Notes: a model not told the origin generated them from the letters alone. DNA of 64,000 nt from Rhodococcus sp. ARC_M5 (GCF_022810405.1 NZ_JALGQE010000001.1:372001-436000), one strand, 5' to 3'. Positions 1 to 8,427 are shown, counted from the stretch's first letter. Made by a program: numbers and translations.

Positions 1-598
1 GAGCCGCAACTTCCTCGGGACGCTGCAGACCCTTGAGGGCTGCGACGGTCGCGTGCACGACGTTGATGGCGTTGTCGCTACCGAGCGACTTCGACAGCAC
101 GTCGTGGACACCGGCGCACTCCAGCACGGCACGCACAGCGCCACCGGCGATGACGCCGGTACCGGCGCTGGCCGGACGCAACATGACGACGCCGGCTGCG
201 GCCTCGCCCTGGATGGGGTGCGTGATGGTGCCGGCGATCATCGGGACGCGGAAGAAGCTCTTGCGAGCTTCCTCGACACCCTTCTGGATGGCCGCGGGAA
301 CTTCCTTGGCCTTGCCGTAGCCGACGCCGACCAGTCCGTTGCCGTCACCGACGATGACCAGGGCGGTGAAGCTGAAGCGTCGACCACCCTTGACCACCTT
401 GGAGACGCGGTTGATCGTGACGACCTTCTCGATGAAGTTCGACTTGTCCGCAGCGTTGCCGCCACGGCCGTTGTCACGACGATCGCGACCGCCACCACCG
501 CGGTTGTCGCCGCGCTGGTTGTTGTCGCCACCTGCGTTGGGGCCACTGTTCTGTCCGGCGGGGCCGCTTCCGCCGTCACGCCGTTGACGTCCCGGCAT
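1..598 (-). CDS. rpsE: 30S ribosomal protein S5 (partial, C-terminus off left edge)
   Basis: S5 forms part of the 30S subunit at the decoding and translocation region. The ATG is at 598 and 199 codons are visible before the gene leaves the window. The first 50-odd residues are a Gly/Asn/Arg-rich low-complexity tail of the kind seen in actinobacterial S5. They are followed by the S5 core, beginning near [18 protein letters not shown] and continuing through the [11 protein letters not shown] and [15 protein letters not shown] signatures. It is the last visible gene of the rpsH-rplF-rplR-rpsE unit; rpmD and rplO would be expected next, outside the window. Confidence 0.96.
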   Translation of the reverse strand, partial: MPGRQRRDGGSGPAGQNSGPNAGGDNNQRGDNRGGGGRDRRDNGRGGNAADKSNFIEKVVTINRVSKVVKGGRRFSFTALVIVGDGNGLVGVGYGKAKEVPAAIQKGVEEARKSFFRVPMIAGTITHPIQGEAAAGVVMLRPASAGTGVIAGGAVRAVLECAGVHDVLSKSLGSDNAINVVHATVAALKGLQRPEEVAA

Positions 599-632
599 CA
601 GGCTGTCCTTCCGTTGTCAGTCATTGTCATCA

Positions 633-1049
633 TCAGAACGTCAACCCGCCTTCGCGGGCTGCGTCTGCGAGTGCCGCGATGCGGCCGCTGTAGTTGTTGC
701 CGCCGCGGTCGAACACGACTGCCTCGACGCCGGCTGCCTTCGCGCGGCTGGCGATGAGCTCGCCGACCTTCGCGCTGACGGCCTTCTTGTCGCCCTCGAG
801 TGCGCGAACATCGGCTTCGATGCTCGATGCACTTGCAAGCGTGTGGCCCGCGAGGTCGTCGATCAACTGCACGTGGATGTGACGCGAGGACCGGTTGACG
901 ACCAAGCGAGGACGCTCGGGCGTTCCGGAGATCTTCTTGCGAAGGCGGAAGTGACGACGTGCCTTCGACAGGCGACGCTTCGTCGAGACGTCGGTGCCAC
1001 GCGGAGTGCGCTTGACGACGTTCGCCTTGTCTGCTGTTTGCTGGCTCAT
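633..1049 (-). CDS. rplR: 50S ribosomal protein L18
   Basis: This 138-residue protein matches L18, the 5S rRNA-binding protein of the central protuberance. The basic N-terminal part ([19 protein letters not shown]) leads into the [20 protein letters not shown] signature, and the C-terminus has [26 protein letters not shown]. It lies one base after rplF and 34 bases before rpsE, consistent with one transcript. The overlapping plus-strand frames here are mirror shadows. Confidence 0.97.
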   Translation of the reverse strand: MSQQTADKANVVKRTPRGTDVSTKRRLSKARRHFRLRKKISGTPERPRLVVNRSSRHIHVQLIDDLAGHTLASASSIEADVRALEGDKKAVSAKVGELIASRAKAAGVEAVVFDRGGNNYSGRIAALADAAREGGLTF

Positions 1050-1050
1050 A

Positions 1051-1590
1051 TCACTTACCTGTCTTTCCGACCTTGCGGCGGATCACTTCACCCTCGTAGC
1101 GGATGCCCTTGCCCTTGTACGGGTCCGGACGCCGCAGACGACGAATGTTGGCAGAGATCTGACCGACCTTCTGCTTGTCGATGCCGACAACGGTGAATCG
1201 CGTGGGCGACTCGACCGTGAACGTGATGCCCTCGGGTGCTTCGATCAGCACGGGATGGCTGTAACCGAGTGCGAACTCGAGGTCCTTGCCCTTGAGTACC
1301 ACGCGGTAACCGACGCCGTGAATCTCCATCTTCGTGGTGTAACCGTTGGTGACACCCGTGATGAGGTTCGAGACGAGAGTGCGTGAGAGGCCATGCAGCG
1401 AGCGGCTCTTGCGCTCGTCGTCGGGCCGCGTGACGGAGATGGTGCCGTCATCGGCGCGAGCGATCTGAATGGGTTCGGCGACCGTCAGGCTCAGGGCACC
1501 CTTGGGGCCCTTGACCGCAACGTTCTGGCCGTCGATGGTGATATCGACGCCAGCGGGGACTGGGACCGGCAATTTTCCAATACGTGACAT
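1051..1590 (-). CDS. rplF: 50S ribosomal protein L6
   Basis: This 179-residue L6 binds 23S rRNA near the GTPase-associated centre. It begins [19 protein letters not shown], the standard L6 start, and ends with the conserved [21 protein letters not shown] block. The length is normal for bacteria and the two tandem L6 repeats are complete. It is spaced 14 bases after rpsH and one base before rplR, consistent with operon expression. Confidence 0.97.
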   Translation of the reverse strand: MSRIGKLPVPVPAGVDITIDGQNVAVKGPKGALSLTVAEPIQIARADDGTISVTRPDDERKSRSLHGLSRTLVSNLITGVTNGYTTKMEIHGVGYRVVLKGKDLEFALGYSHPVLIEAPEGITFTVESPTRFTVVGIDKQKVGQISANIRRLRRPDPYKGKGIRYEGEVIRRKVGKTGK

Positions 1591-1604
1591 GGTGGTGGCC
1601 TCCC

Positions 1605-2003
1605 CTACCAGACGTAGGCGAGGACTTCTCCGCCCACACCCTGCTTGGCCGCCTGACGCTCCGTGAGCAGACCGGTGGACGTGGAGATGATCGCCACGCC
1701 CAGGCCGCCGAGAACCTTGGGCAGATTGGTGGATTTTGCGTACACCCGGAGACCGGGCTTGGAGACGCGTCGCACGCCGGCGAGGCTGCGCTCACGGCTC
1801 GGGCCGTACTTCAGATCGACGATGAGGGTCTTGCCCACCTCGGCGTCTTCCGTGCGGTAGTCGGAGATGTAGCCCTCGCGCTTGAGGATCTCGGCGATGT
1901 TCGCCTTGAGCTTCGAGTGGGGAAGCTTCACCTCGTCGTGGTACGCCGAATTGGCGTTGCGCAGACGGGTCAAGAAGTCTGCAATTGGATCGGTCATCGT
2001 CAT
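1605..2003 (-). CDS. rpsH: 30S ribosomal protein S8
   Basis: S8 binds helix 21 of 16S rRNA and in enteric bacteria also represses the spc operon. The 132-residue protein begins [20 protein letters not shown], aligning well with other S8 proteins; a second ATG two codons later is an alternative start. The C-terminal [26 protein letters not shown] is the S8 signature. Here it is the first gene of its own transcription unit. In most actinobacteria rpsH directly follows rpsN, but a 3.7-kb insertion separates them here. A hairpin-rich leader and a promoter lie upstream. Confidence 0.97.
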   Translation of the reverse strand: MTMTDPIADFLTRLRNANSAYHDEVKLPHSKLKANIAEILKREGYISDYRTEDAEVGKTLIVDLKYGPSRERSLAGVRRVSKPGLRVYAKSTNLPKVLGGLGVAIISTSTGLLTERQAAKQGVGGEVLAYVW

Positions 2004-2129
2004 GGTGTGACCTGTGCACCTTTCTCGCAGCGGTTCCCATGCAGCACGCGCGAGCTGGTGCCCCTGGATTCTCGAAAACCCGGCGGGCCTGGCTCGTCAC
2101 ATCGTGGGCCTACAACGAAGTGAACATGT

Positions 2130-2186
2130 CCTGACCGACTGTTGCCGGTCAGGGGTTGCGCTCCAAGCAGTGCATCGCTGCACTGC
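2130..2186 (-). promoter_or_regulatory. Two-hairpin 5' leader element of the rpsH operon
   Basis: Two perfect 8-bp inverted repeats follow one another inside the inferred rpsH leader. CCTGACCG (2130-2137) pairs with CGGTCAGG (2146-2153) across an 8-base loop. GCAGTGCA (2167-2174) pairs with TGCACTGC (2179-2186) across a tetraloop. Neither is followed by a clear U-tract on the minus strand, so they are more likely regulatory or protein-binding structures than terminators. Ribosomal-protein leaders that bind their own product are an established mechanism; that S8 binds here is only inference. Confidence 0.45.
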
Positions 2187-2284
2187 CAGGTGTTACGAGC
2201 TTCCGCATTTCGATGCTGACGTACGGAGAACTCGAGGTTGCGTTCTGTATTGCAAGGACTCGCGTGCAGGCACGACGAAGCCCG

Positions 2285-2324
2285 GGCAACCGCTCTAGTG
2301 TAGGGAACCGGGTGCCATTCTCAA
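2285..2324 (-). promoter_or_regulatory. Promoter and start-site element of the rpsH operon
   Basis: On the minus strand TTGAGA (2319-2324) and TACACT (2297-2302) are separated by 16 bases and resemble a SigA-type promoter. Five bases after the -10 lies GGTTGCC (2285-2291). The same arrangement occurs upstream of rplN and rpsJ. It implies a leader of roughly 280 nt before rpsH. No other comparable promoter was seen between 2004 and 2512. Confidence 0.6.
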
Positions 2325-2431
2325 AATCGATCGTGGTAGTGCTCGAGGGGCACCCCGTCGGTGAGAGGCGGCAAACACGACCTCGTTCGTCGGTTCGGTG
2401 CAGTAGCCTTCCGACATCATTCCATCGCTCC

Positions 2432-2440
2432 GGGGGGGGG
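2432..2440. repeat. Nine-base poly-G tract in the rpsH/WXG100 divergent region
   Basis: An uninterrupted run of nine G residues lies between the rpsH promoter and the first WXG100 gene, about 72 bases upstream of that gene's proposed GTG start. Homopolymeric G tracts of this length can change length by slipped-strand mispairing. Its position would place any effect on transcription of the plus-strand genes. Whether it varies cannot be judged from one sequence. Confidence 0.6.
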
Positions 2441-2512
2441 TTCGATGCATTCAAATGGTCATTTCGAAACGGTCGGCGTCCGAACGTGGCCGGGTCCGTT
2501 CCGGAAGACGCT

Positions 2513-2818
2513 GTGAGAGCCGATCCGGACCGCACACGTCGAGCCGCAGCCCGAATGTCCGGTCTCGCCGATGCGCTGTGGGACGACATCGACCTCATCC
2601 GCCGTGACGCCGACGAGTTGATGGAGTCCTCCTGGACGGGCAACGCGGCCGATTCCCATGCAGTTCTGTGGGCGGAATGGGTCGATTCGGCTCGGAAGAT
2701 GTGTGGCGCGCTGACCGAGGACGCTGCGCTGCTCGATCGCGTTGCAATCGACTACGCCGCAGCGGACAAGAAGATCGACGCGCACGTGATGGATTCCGGC
2801 CTGCGGTTGGACCGTTGA
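2513..2818 (+). CDS. WXG100-family (ESX/type VII) secreted protein
   Basis: WXG100 proteins are about 100-residue helical hairpins exported by type VII (ESX) machines, usually as dimers. From the GTG at 2513 the protein is 101 residues. A GGAAG ribosome site sits seven bases upstream, which is why this start is preferred over the longer open frame. The W-x-G turn is present as SWTGNAAD near residue 41. The C-terminal third contains YAAAD, matching the YxxxD/E export signal. The next gene overlaps its stop (TGATG). No ESX core genes (eccC, eccD, mycP) lie in the window, so secretion would depend on a machine encoded elsewhere. Confidence 0.75.
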   Translation: MRADPDRTRRAAARMSGLADALWDDIDLIRRDADELMESSWTGNAADSHAVLWAEWVDSARKMCGALTEDAALLDRVAIDYAAADKKIDAHVMDSGLRLDR

Positions 2819-3105
2819 TGGCACGCTATGTCGCCGACGTCGAGCGGATTCTCGCTCTTGTCGATCGCGCGCATGTAGTTGGAGCCACGATCGAATCCGC
2901 GATCGCCGATGTCGAGCGCGAGGTCAACGATCTCGGCATCGAATGGGAGGGCGAAGCGGCCGAGGCGCACCGCTCGAAGCACGAGCTACTCCGGCAGGAA
3001 CTGAACGATACGCGAACCGCGCTCGCCCAACTCGGCACGCTGGCACGAGGCGCCCATGATCGCTACCGCGCAGCCGTGGACCACAACAAGCGAATGTGGC
3101 CCTGA
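2818..3105 (+). CDS. Second WXG100-like protein, probable partner of the upstream one
   Basis: This 95-residue protein starts at the ATG overlapping the previous stop. It has the WXG100 layout: a first helix (YVADVERILALVDRAH), a central W-x-G turn (GIEWEGEAAEAH) and a second long helix. The C-terminus reads YRAAVDH, one residue away from a canonical YxxxD signal. Co-translation with the upstream WXG100 gene suggests the two form a heterodimer, as EsxA/EsxB pairs do. The pairing is inferred from family precedent and overlap. Confidence 0.72.
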   Translation: MARYVADVERILALVDRAHVVGATIESAIADVEREVNDLGIEWEGEAAEAHRSKHELLRQELNDTRTALAQLGTLARGAHDRYRAAVDHNKRMWP

Positions 3106-3398
3106 TGGCCCCGATCAGCGTCGACCCGGACATCCTTGCCGATGCGGCTTCCCTGTACGGCAGCGCCAAGACCATATCGAGCGGCGCGATAGCGGAACTC
3201 GCCGCGGAACTCGACCGCAACTGGGGCTGCGCAGGCACCGACAACGCCGGAAAGTCTTGGGCAGATAGTTACGATTCCGCGGCGACAACGAGAAACTGTC
3301 GCTCGGCACCTGACATAACAACGCGCCCTGACACGGCCCGGAGGTTCAGATACAAGCCTCGGGCACGTTCCAACCCTGTTCCAATGTCGTCCGTGTGA
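3105..3398 (+). CDS. Truncated effector-like N-terminal fragment downstream of WXG100 pair
   Basis: The ATG at 3105 overlaps the preceding stop and opens a 97-residue frame. Residues 1-60 (starting MAPISVDPDILADAASLYG, with NWGCAGTDNAGKSWADSYD) resemble the N-terminal module of actinobacterial secreted effectors encoded next to WXG100 genes. After SYDSAA the sequence turns Arg/Thr/Pro-rich and loses resemblance, as expected after a frameshift or deletion. No toxin-like continuation was found in the other frames before 3555. It is therefore likely a remnant of a longer gene, although a short functional protein cannot be excluded. Confidence 0.5.
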   Translation: MAPISVDPDILADAASLYGSAKTISSGAIAELAAELDRNWGCAGTDNAGKSWADSYDSAATTRNCRSAPDITTRPDTARRFRYKPRARSNPVPMSSV

Positions 3399-3554
3399 CC
3401 CACGCCGCGTCGACGCCGCTCTGGACTCCACCGCAGACACGGTCAAGCGCGGGCAGCCGCTCAATTCGGCGGCGGCACAAGGGTAGCCCAGCCATTTTGC
3501 AATCCGCTGGTCCAGTTGGACACCCGACTCCCACTTCTTCGCTAACGTCGGACC

Positions 3555-4922
3555 ATGACGGACTCGAAGGCAGTCGACATCGACCACCTCACCCACACTC
3601 TCCGCGACCGCAACATCGCGGGGGTGACCATCGGCTGGGTCGACAACAACGGGATTGTCCGATCACGCACCGTGCCCACCGCAGAATTGACCGCCGCCGC
3701 ACGTCGCGGAGTCGGAGTCACCGCGGTGTTCGCGGTATTCGATTCACATGACGGGATCACATTCGCGCACGAAGGACTGTCGACGCCGTCCGGCGATGTG
3801 CGGTTGATTCCGGTGATCGAGAGCGCGTCGAGCGTGGTCGCTCTGTCCGGACAGCCGGGGCTGGCGTGGGCACACGGACGACAGCTGTCGGCGGACGGCA
3901 CACCGTGGCCCTACGATCAGCGCTCAGTTCTCGATAGGCAGGTGCAGAAGGCGTCCGATGCCGGTTTCGAGGTACGGGCCGGATTCGAGATCGAGTTCGC
4001 CCTGACTCGCGAGTCGGACGGACTGTCCGCTCATCGCGGACCTGCCTACTCGGCGAACGCACTCCGCGATGTCGATCAATTCGTAGTACTGCTGCTCGAG
4101 GCGCTGTCTGCGAATGGCCTCGACATCGGGCAGATTCATGCCGAGTACGGCGGCTCCCAGCTGGAGATCGCATTGAGTCCACTCGATCCACTTGCTGCGG
4201 CCGACGCGCAGGTACTCGCGCGGCAGACCATCCACTCAGCGGCCAAAGCCCAGGGCCTGAGGGCAAGCTTCGCTCCCCTGCCCTCGTCGAGCAGTGCGGG
4301 TAACGGATGGCACCTACACACATCACTGGTTCGCGACGGTCACAACGCTCTGACCGGCGACGGAGAGTACGGACTGTCCGACACCGGGCAGGCGTACATC
4401 GCGGGCCTCGTTCGAGAACTCCCGGGACTCACTGCCATCACGGCACCGAGTTCGGGGTCGCTGCTGCGTCGTCGACCGGGCTACTGGGCAGGTGCCTTCG
4501 GGTTCTGGGGCGTCGAAAACCGTGAGGCTGCAGTGCGACTCGTACCGGCCACACCCCTTCTCGGCCCGGAACACACCAACGTCGAGTTGAAGGCATGCGA
4601 CGCGTCCGCCAATCCGTATCTGGCTCTGGCCGTCACGATCGCGGCCGGCCTGGCGGGAGTGGCGGATTCGGCGCAGTTGCCGTCACCGGTGCAGGAGGAC
4701 GTGGGAGGTTGGGACGATGCTCGTCGGGATGCCGCGGGAATCTCGCCGCTCGCAACGACCCACGCGCAGCAGCGCGACAACCTACTGTCGTCAGCTCTGG
4801 TCCGAGACGTGTTGGGCATGGAACTTCTGGGCGCGTTCGTCGCCTGCCGGGACGCCGATGCCACGTGGGCGGAGAGCCATACCGAGGACGAACTGCTCGA
4901 ATCGTTGCGTTGGATCTACTGA
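3555..4922 (+). CDS. Glutamine synthetase-family ligase (GlnA/PuuA-like)
   Basis: This 455-residue cytoplasmic protein has the two-domain GS-I fold. The N-terminal beta-grasp part (GVTIGWVDNNGIVRSRTVP) is followed by the catalytic part. Visible active-site motifs are FEIEF near residue 140, IHAEYGGSQLEIAL near 195 (metal ligands), GNGWHLHTSL near 255 and VENREAAVRLV near 325. The adenylylation-loop tyrosine of housekeeping GlnA is not evident. It is more likely a gamma-glutamyl ligase acting on an amine, or another GS-like enzyme, than the central ammonia-assimilating enzyme. The downstream gene starts one base after its stop, so the two are probably co-expressed. Confidence 0.85.
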   Translation: MTDSKAVDIDHLTHTLRDRNIAGVTIGWVDNNGIVRSRTVPTAELTAAARRGVGVTAVFAVFDSHDGITFAHEGLSTPSGDVRLIPVIESASSVVALSGQPGLAWAHGRQLSADGTPWPYDQRSVLDRQVQKASDAGFEVRAGFEIEFALTRESDGLSAHRGPAYSANALRDVDQFVVLLLEALSANGLDIGQIHAEYGGSQLEIALSPLDPLAAADAQVLARQTIHSAAKAQGLRASFAPLPSSSSAGNGWHLHTSLVRDGHNALTGDGEYGLSDTGQAYIAGLVRELPGLTAITAPSSGSLLRRRPGYWAGAFGFWGVENREAAVRLVPATPLLGPEHTNVELKACDASANPYLALAVTIAAGLAGVADSAQLPSPVQEDVGGWDDARRDAAGISPLATTHAQQRDNLLSSALVRDVLGMELLGAFVACRDADATWAESHTEDELLESLRWIY

Positions 4923-4923
4923 G

Positions 4924-5622
4924 ATGCTGCGCAGGTTCGCCGGGGCAACCACCATTGTCACGGAGCTCGATCATGTTCTGCCGCAACCGGATCAACTCTG
5001 CGGACCGTTCTCGGCATCGGTTGCACTGACGGCCGTGATCCGAGACGACGCACCGAACGTGAACGAACTCGCAATCGCATCGGGGTCCGCGATCTGGCCG
5101 GGAGAGATCGAGTCGGCCCGCCCTCCCGGAACGCCCCGCCTCACCGACGGGTGGGATGTGCTGCCGAGGGCCGTATCGATCGAGAAGGCCGGGACCACAG
5201 CGGCAGGTCTCGCGGCGGGCATCGAGACAGCGACCGACCAGCGCGTTGCCGTCGTTCCGATCATGACGCCCGGTGCCGAGAGACTGCGCCTGCTCCTGAC
5301 CCGCCTTGCCGACGTGCAGTTCCGATTCGGCCTGGTGGCAAATGTTCACACCTCAGGATTGACCGAATTCGATTGGAGCGTGGGACATTTCGTGACGGTC
5401 TGGGGATTCGATCCAGTCGAGGACGTAGTGGCGATTGCCGACACCTACCGGGAACTCGGAGACCCGGACATGCCGCCTGGATGTAGAACCGTCTCCACCG
5501 ATGCCCTCGCGTCGGCGATGTCCGAGCGTGGCCTGCTGCTGATCGTCGACAGCCAGGATCATCATGCGGCGGTGGATCTGGTCCGCTCTCTGGATCTACG
5601 ACACGACGTGTGGTCGGTGTGA
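4924..5622 (+). CDS. C39/papain-like putative cysteine amidase
   Basis: The 232-residue protein begins at the ATG just after the GS-like stop. I do not recognise a named family with certainty. It has a plausible papain-like triad: QPDQLCGPFSA near residue 20 (Cys nucleophile with oxyanion Gln), GHFVTVWGFD near 155 (His), and VAIADTY near 170 (Asp), spaced as in C39-type peptidases. No signal peptide is evident, so cytoplasmic action is likely. Pairing with a glutamine-synthetase-like ligase suggests a synthesis/hydrolysis pair acting on a gamma-glutamyl amide; this is inference. It converges on rpsN and ends 25 bases before the shared terminator hairpin. Confidence 0.55.
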   Translation: MLRRFAGATTIVTELDHVLPQPDQLCGPFSASVALTAVIRDDAPNVNELAIASGSAIWPGEIESARPPGTPRLTDGWDVLPRAVSIEKAGTTAAGLAAGIETATDQRVAVVPIMTPGAERLRLLLTRLADVQFRFGLVANVHTSGLTEFDWSVGHFVTVWGFDPVEDVVAIADTYRELGDPDMPPGCRTVSTDALASAMSERGLLLIVDSQDHHAAVDLVRSLDLRHDVWSV

Positions 5623-5646
5623 AAGTCAGGACCTGAGCAACGCAAA

Positions 5647-5680
5647 ATGGGCGTGGGTTCCTGTCGGAACCCACGCCCAT
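5647..5680 (-). terminator. Intrinsic terminator after rpsN
   Basis: A perfect 14-bp stem (5647-5660 with 5667-5680) encloses a 6-base loop. On the minus strand the stem runs directly into TTTTGCG, giving a U-tract, so it should end the rplN-rplX-rplE-rpsN transcript. Because the hairpin is symmetrical it could also slow convergent transcripts from the GS-like operon. This is direct evidence that the spc operon is broken here. Confidence 0.8.
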
Positions 5681-5713
5681 CAGCGTGGTGTGGTGAAGCC
5701 CGGAGGCCTCAGA

Positions 5714-5899
5714 TCACCAGGAGCTCTTGCGAACTCCGGGAAGCTCTCCGGCGTGTGCCATCTCGCGCACGCAGATACGGCAGAGGCCGAACTTGCGGAA
5801 CACGGAATGGGGACGGCCGCAGCGGTTGCAGCGAGTGTATGCACGCACCGCGAACTTCGGCTTCTTGTTGGCCTTGTTGACCAATGCCTTCTTCGCCAT
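5714..5899 (-). CDS. rpsN: 30S ribosomal protein S14, zinc-binding type
   Basis: This 61-residue short (C+) form of S14 begins [16 protein letters not shown]. It carries two CxxC knuckles (CNRC at 24-27 and CRIC at 40-43) that bind one zinc ion. The length and GVRKSSW ending are standard for actinobacteria. It lies four bases after rplE and is the last gene of the first spc half-operon, immediately upstream of a terminator rather than rpsH. Confidence 0.97.
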   Translation of the reverse strand: MAKKALVNKANKKPKFAVRAYTRCNRCGRPHSVFRKFGLCRICVREMAHAGELPGVRKSSW

Positions 5900-5903
5900 G
5901 GAC

Positions 5904-6476
5904 TCAGTTCTCCTTGAACGGGAAGCCGAGGTGCTTGAGCAGCGCGCGGCCTTCTTCGTTGTTGGTTGCGGTGGTTACTACGGTGATGTCCATGCCGCGC
6001 GGACGGTCGATCTTGTCCACGTCGATCTCGTGGAACATCGACTGCTCGTTGAGGCCGAACGTGTAGTTTCCGTTGCCGTCGAACTGCGTGCCCGAGAGGC
6101 CGCGGAAGTCCCTGATTCGGGGAAGGGCAATGGAGACCAGACGGTCGAGGAACTCCCACATGCGGTCGCCACGGAGGGTGACGCGTGCGCCGATGGGCAT
6201 TCCTTCGCGCAGCTTGAACTGTGCGATGGACTTGCGTGCCTTGCGGATCTCCGGCTTCTGGCCGGTGATGGCAGCGAGGTCGGCAACTGCACCGTTGATC
6301 AGCTTGGCGTCACGGGCGGCGTCGCCGACACCCATGTTGACGACGACCTTGACGATGCCGGGGATCTGCATGACGTTCTCGTATGCAAATTCGGTGTTCA
6401 GGGCGTCTTTGATCTCGGCGCGGTAGCGGGCCTTGAGGCGGGGCTGTTCGCCCGCGATGTTTTCGGTGGTAGTCAT
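5904..6476 (-). CDS. rplE: 50S ribosomal protein L5
   Basis: L5 binds 5S rRNA and contacts the P-site tRNA. The ATG at 6476 gives 190 residues starting [22 protein letters not shown]. The longer open frame to 6509 overlaps rplX and adds unrelated residues, so it was not used. Conserved blocks include [38 protein letters not shown] and the [10 protein letters not shown] ending. It follows rplX by one base. Confidence 0.96.
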   Translation of the reverse strand: MTTTENIAGEQPRLKARYRAEIKDALNTEFAYENVMQIPGIVKVVVNMGVGDAARDAKLINGAVADLAAITGQKPEIRKARKSIAQFKLREGMPIGARVTLRGDRMWEFLDRLVSIALPRIRDFRGLSGTQFDGNGNYTFGLNEQSMFHEIDVDKIDRPRGMDITVVTTATNNEEGRALLKHLGFPFKEN

Positions 6477-6477
6477 C

Positions 6478-6795
6478 TCAGATGTCCTTCCCGTTCTTCC
6501 GGGAAACACGAACGCGCTTGCCGGATTCTTCGTCGGTCCGGTAGCCCACGCGAGTGGGGTTTCCGTCCGAGTCGACCACTGCGACGTTCGAAACGTGGAT
6601 CGGAGCTTCCTGGGTGACGATGCCGCCCGAGGATGCGCCGCGCTGGTTGGCGGAGACCGCGGTGTGCTTCTTGATACGGTTCACACCCTCGACCAGAACC
6701 TTGGAGTCAGCGGGGTAGGCCTGAATGACCTTGCCCTTGGCACCCTTGTCCTTGCCTGCGATCACGAGAACGGTGTCGCCCTTGTGCACCTTCAT
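6478..6795 (-). CDS. rplX: 50S ribosomal protein L24
   Basis: This 105-residue L24 is an assembly initiator protein that binds the 5' end of 23S rRNA. The N-terminal KOW motif is clear ([21 protein letters not shown]), followed by [13 protein letters not shown]. It immediately abuts rplN and precedes rplE by one base. Length and composition are ordinary for the order. Confidence 0.97.
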   Translation of the reverse strand: MKVHKGDTVLVIAGKDKGAKGKVIQAYPADSKVLVEGVNRIKKHTAVSANQRGASSGGIVTQEAPIHVSNVAVVDSDGNPTRVGYRTDEESGKRVRVSRKNGKDI

Positions 6796-7164
6796 TTACA
6801 GCACCTCCGGGGCGAGCGAGACGATCTTCATGAACTTCTTCTCACGCAGCTCACGGCCGACCGGGCCGAAGATACGAGTTCCACGGGGATCGTTGTCCGG
6901 CTTGATCAGCACCGCAGCGTTCTCGTCGAAACGGATGTACGAGCCATCCGGACGGCGACGCTCCTTGATGGTGCGGACGATGACGGCCTTGACGACCTCA
7001 CCCTTCTTGATGTTTCCGCCGGGAATGGCGTCCTTCACCGTGGCTACGATGATGTCGCCGATTCCGGCGTAGCGACGTGACGAACCACCGAGAACGCGGA
7101 TGCAAAGGATTTCCTTCGCGCCCGTGTTATCAGCGACGCGTACTCGCGACTCCTGCTGAATCAC
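6796..7164 (-). CDS. rplN: 50S ribosomal protein L14
   Basis: This 122-residue L14 sits at the 30S interface of the large subunit. It begins [20 protein letters not shown] and contains the [21 protein letters not shown] signature. The ending [16 protein letters not shown] is complete. It is the first gene of its transcription unit; rpsQ, its usual upstream neighbour, lies more than 7 kb away with unrelated genes in between. Confidence 0.97.
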   Translation of the reverse strand: MIQQESRVRVADNTGAKEILCIRVLGGSSRRYAGIGDIIVATVKDAIPGGNIKKGEVVKAVIVRTIKERRRPDGSYIRFDENAAVLIKPDNDPRGTRIFGPVGRELREKKFMKIVSLAPEVL

Positions 7165-7265
7165 TCACTTCTCCTTGACCTGGATGTACGTACGTGCCGG
7201 ATTTCCGTCCCGACACGCGCGGTCGGCTGCCTGGCACGGGCGCACGAAGACACACCGCTGCCACA

Positions 7266-7307
7266 GGCAACCGGTCAAGTGTAGGGGAACACTCGGACAG
7301 GATCCAA
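7266..7307 (-). promoter_or_regulatory. Promoter and start-site element of rplN-rplX-rplE-rpsN
   Basis: On the minus strand TTGGAT (7302-7307) and TACACT (7278-7283) are 18 bases apart. GGTTGCC (7266-7272) follows the -10 after exactly five bases, as at rpsH and rpsJ. The leader to the rplN ATG is about 105 nt. The divergent nuclease-cassette gene starts at 7390, so its promoter must overlap this 225-base region; I could not identify it with confidence. Confidence 0.6.
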
Positions 7308-7389
7308 ATCGTCGTCGTAGCCATCCGCTTGTCGGAGCCTGTCGGTACGGTTCGGTCATGGGGCGAGTCAGGGTGGGCGCGGTGCAGCT

Positions 7390-8427
7390 GTGACCGCGAA
7401 CGATGCCGCCGCGGGCTGGTGGTCGTCTCTGCCGCTGGATCGGGTCGTCCGACTACGCGGTGCCACCGAGCACGAACTTGCCGAGGCCGTGAACCCTCTA
7501 CCGTCGGGCGCGCCCTCGATCGTTTTCTTCGCGGTCGATCCCGCGACGGCGAATCGCGCCGCCGGCCTCGTGGATGCGGTCGTCACCGGACTGGAGAACG
7601 CGGCCGTCGACGCGGTTCCGCTCTGGCTCGGGGAGTTCGCCCACCACGAAGGGTCGTCGACGTTGGATCGGCGCGCGGCACGCGTCACCGCGGTGCGGCT
7701 CGCCGCCGATACCCCGCACTTCGGTCCGTACGTCGCGGCTCTCGCGGAGTCCGCGGTCGCGGGGCTTCGGCCGCGTCGAAACGCCTTCACCGTCGAGACC
7801 CGAGCAGCGGGGTCGGCTCGGATCCTTGCCTCCGCTCAGCAACGACGCTCCACCGCTCTCGTGTTGGTGGTGCCCTCGGGACTGGATGGCGACGTCATCG
7901 GGACTGCGGCGGAATGGTTGTGCAACCACGCGAGGACAGCGGTCTGGGTGACCGGCGGTGGGGCGTCGGGAACGGACAGATTTCCGTCCGTGTCGGTGCG
8001 CGCACCCGCGGTGCCCGCCGGCGTCAGCACTGTCCTCGATCGCTTCCGCCCCGTGAGCTACCCACCCATCGCGGGTCAACCACACCCGGCCAGCGAACCC
8101 GAGAAACGTCTGTACCGGGCACTCGACCTCCACGAATGGGCCGCCGGCCGCGAACACAACCGCACCATCAGACTCGGCGAGCTGACACGACCGTTCACAG
8201 TCGACGTACTGTGGCGCACCGAGAGAATCGTCGTGGAAATCGATGGCAACGAACACCGCGCCGCCGACCGTTTCGCCGAGGACCGCGTCCGCGACAACCA
8301 GCTGCAGACACATGGCTACCTGGTGTTGCGCTTCACCAACGCTCAGGTGATCGACGACCCGCACCGTGCGGTAGCTACCATCCGCGAGGCAGTATCGAGA
8401 AGACGATCGAAGGGGGATCCTCGATGA
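7390..8427 (+). CDS. DUF559/VSR-like PD-(D/E)XK nuclease-domain protein
   Basis: The 345-residue protein (GTG start) has two parts. Residues 1-230 are an unrecognised alpha/beta region. Residues 238-340 resemble the DUF559/very-short-patch-repair nuclease fold: SEPEKRLYRAL, then FTVDVLW and RIVVEIDGNEH, giving the D...ExD/K-type core, and finally LQTHGYLVLRFTNAQVIDDP, the closing strand-helix of this fold. It probably binds or cuts DNA. It is the first gene of a tightly overlapping cassette with a winged-helix protein and a dual ATPase. That context favours a role in defence, repair or DNA maintenance; the exact activity is not established. Confidence 0.72.
   Translation: MTANDAAAGWWSSLPLDRVVRLRGATEHELAEAVNPLPSGAPSIVFFAVDPATANRAAGLVDAVVTGLENAAVDAVPLWLGEFAHHEGSSTLDRRAARVTAVRLAADTPHFGPYVAALAESAVAGLRPRRNAFTVETRAAGSARILASAQQRRSTALVLVVPSGLDGDVIGTAAEWLCNHARTAVWVTGGGASGTDRFPSVSVRAPAVPAGVSTVLDRFRPVSYPPIAGQPHPASEPEKRLYRALDLHEWAAGREHNRTIRLGELTRPFTVDVLWRTERIVVEIDGNEHRAADRFAEDRVRDNQLQTHGYLVLRFTNAQVIDDPHRAVATIREAVSRRRSKGDPR

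Noticed and set aside
3555..4922. Housekeeping glutamine synthetase GlnA
   Set aside because: The adenylylation-site tyrosine region is not evident and sequence motifs diverge from GlnA1; the gene is paired with a peptidase-like gene rather than nitrogen-regulation genes.
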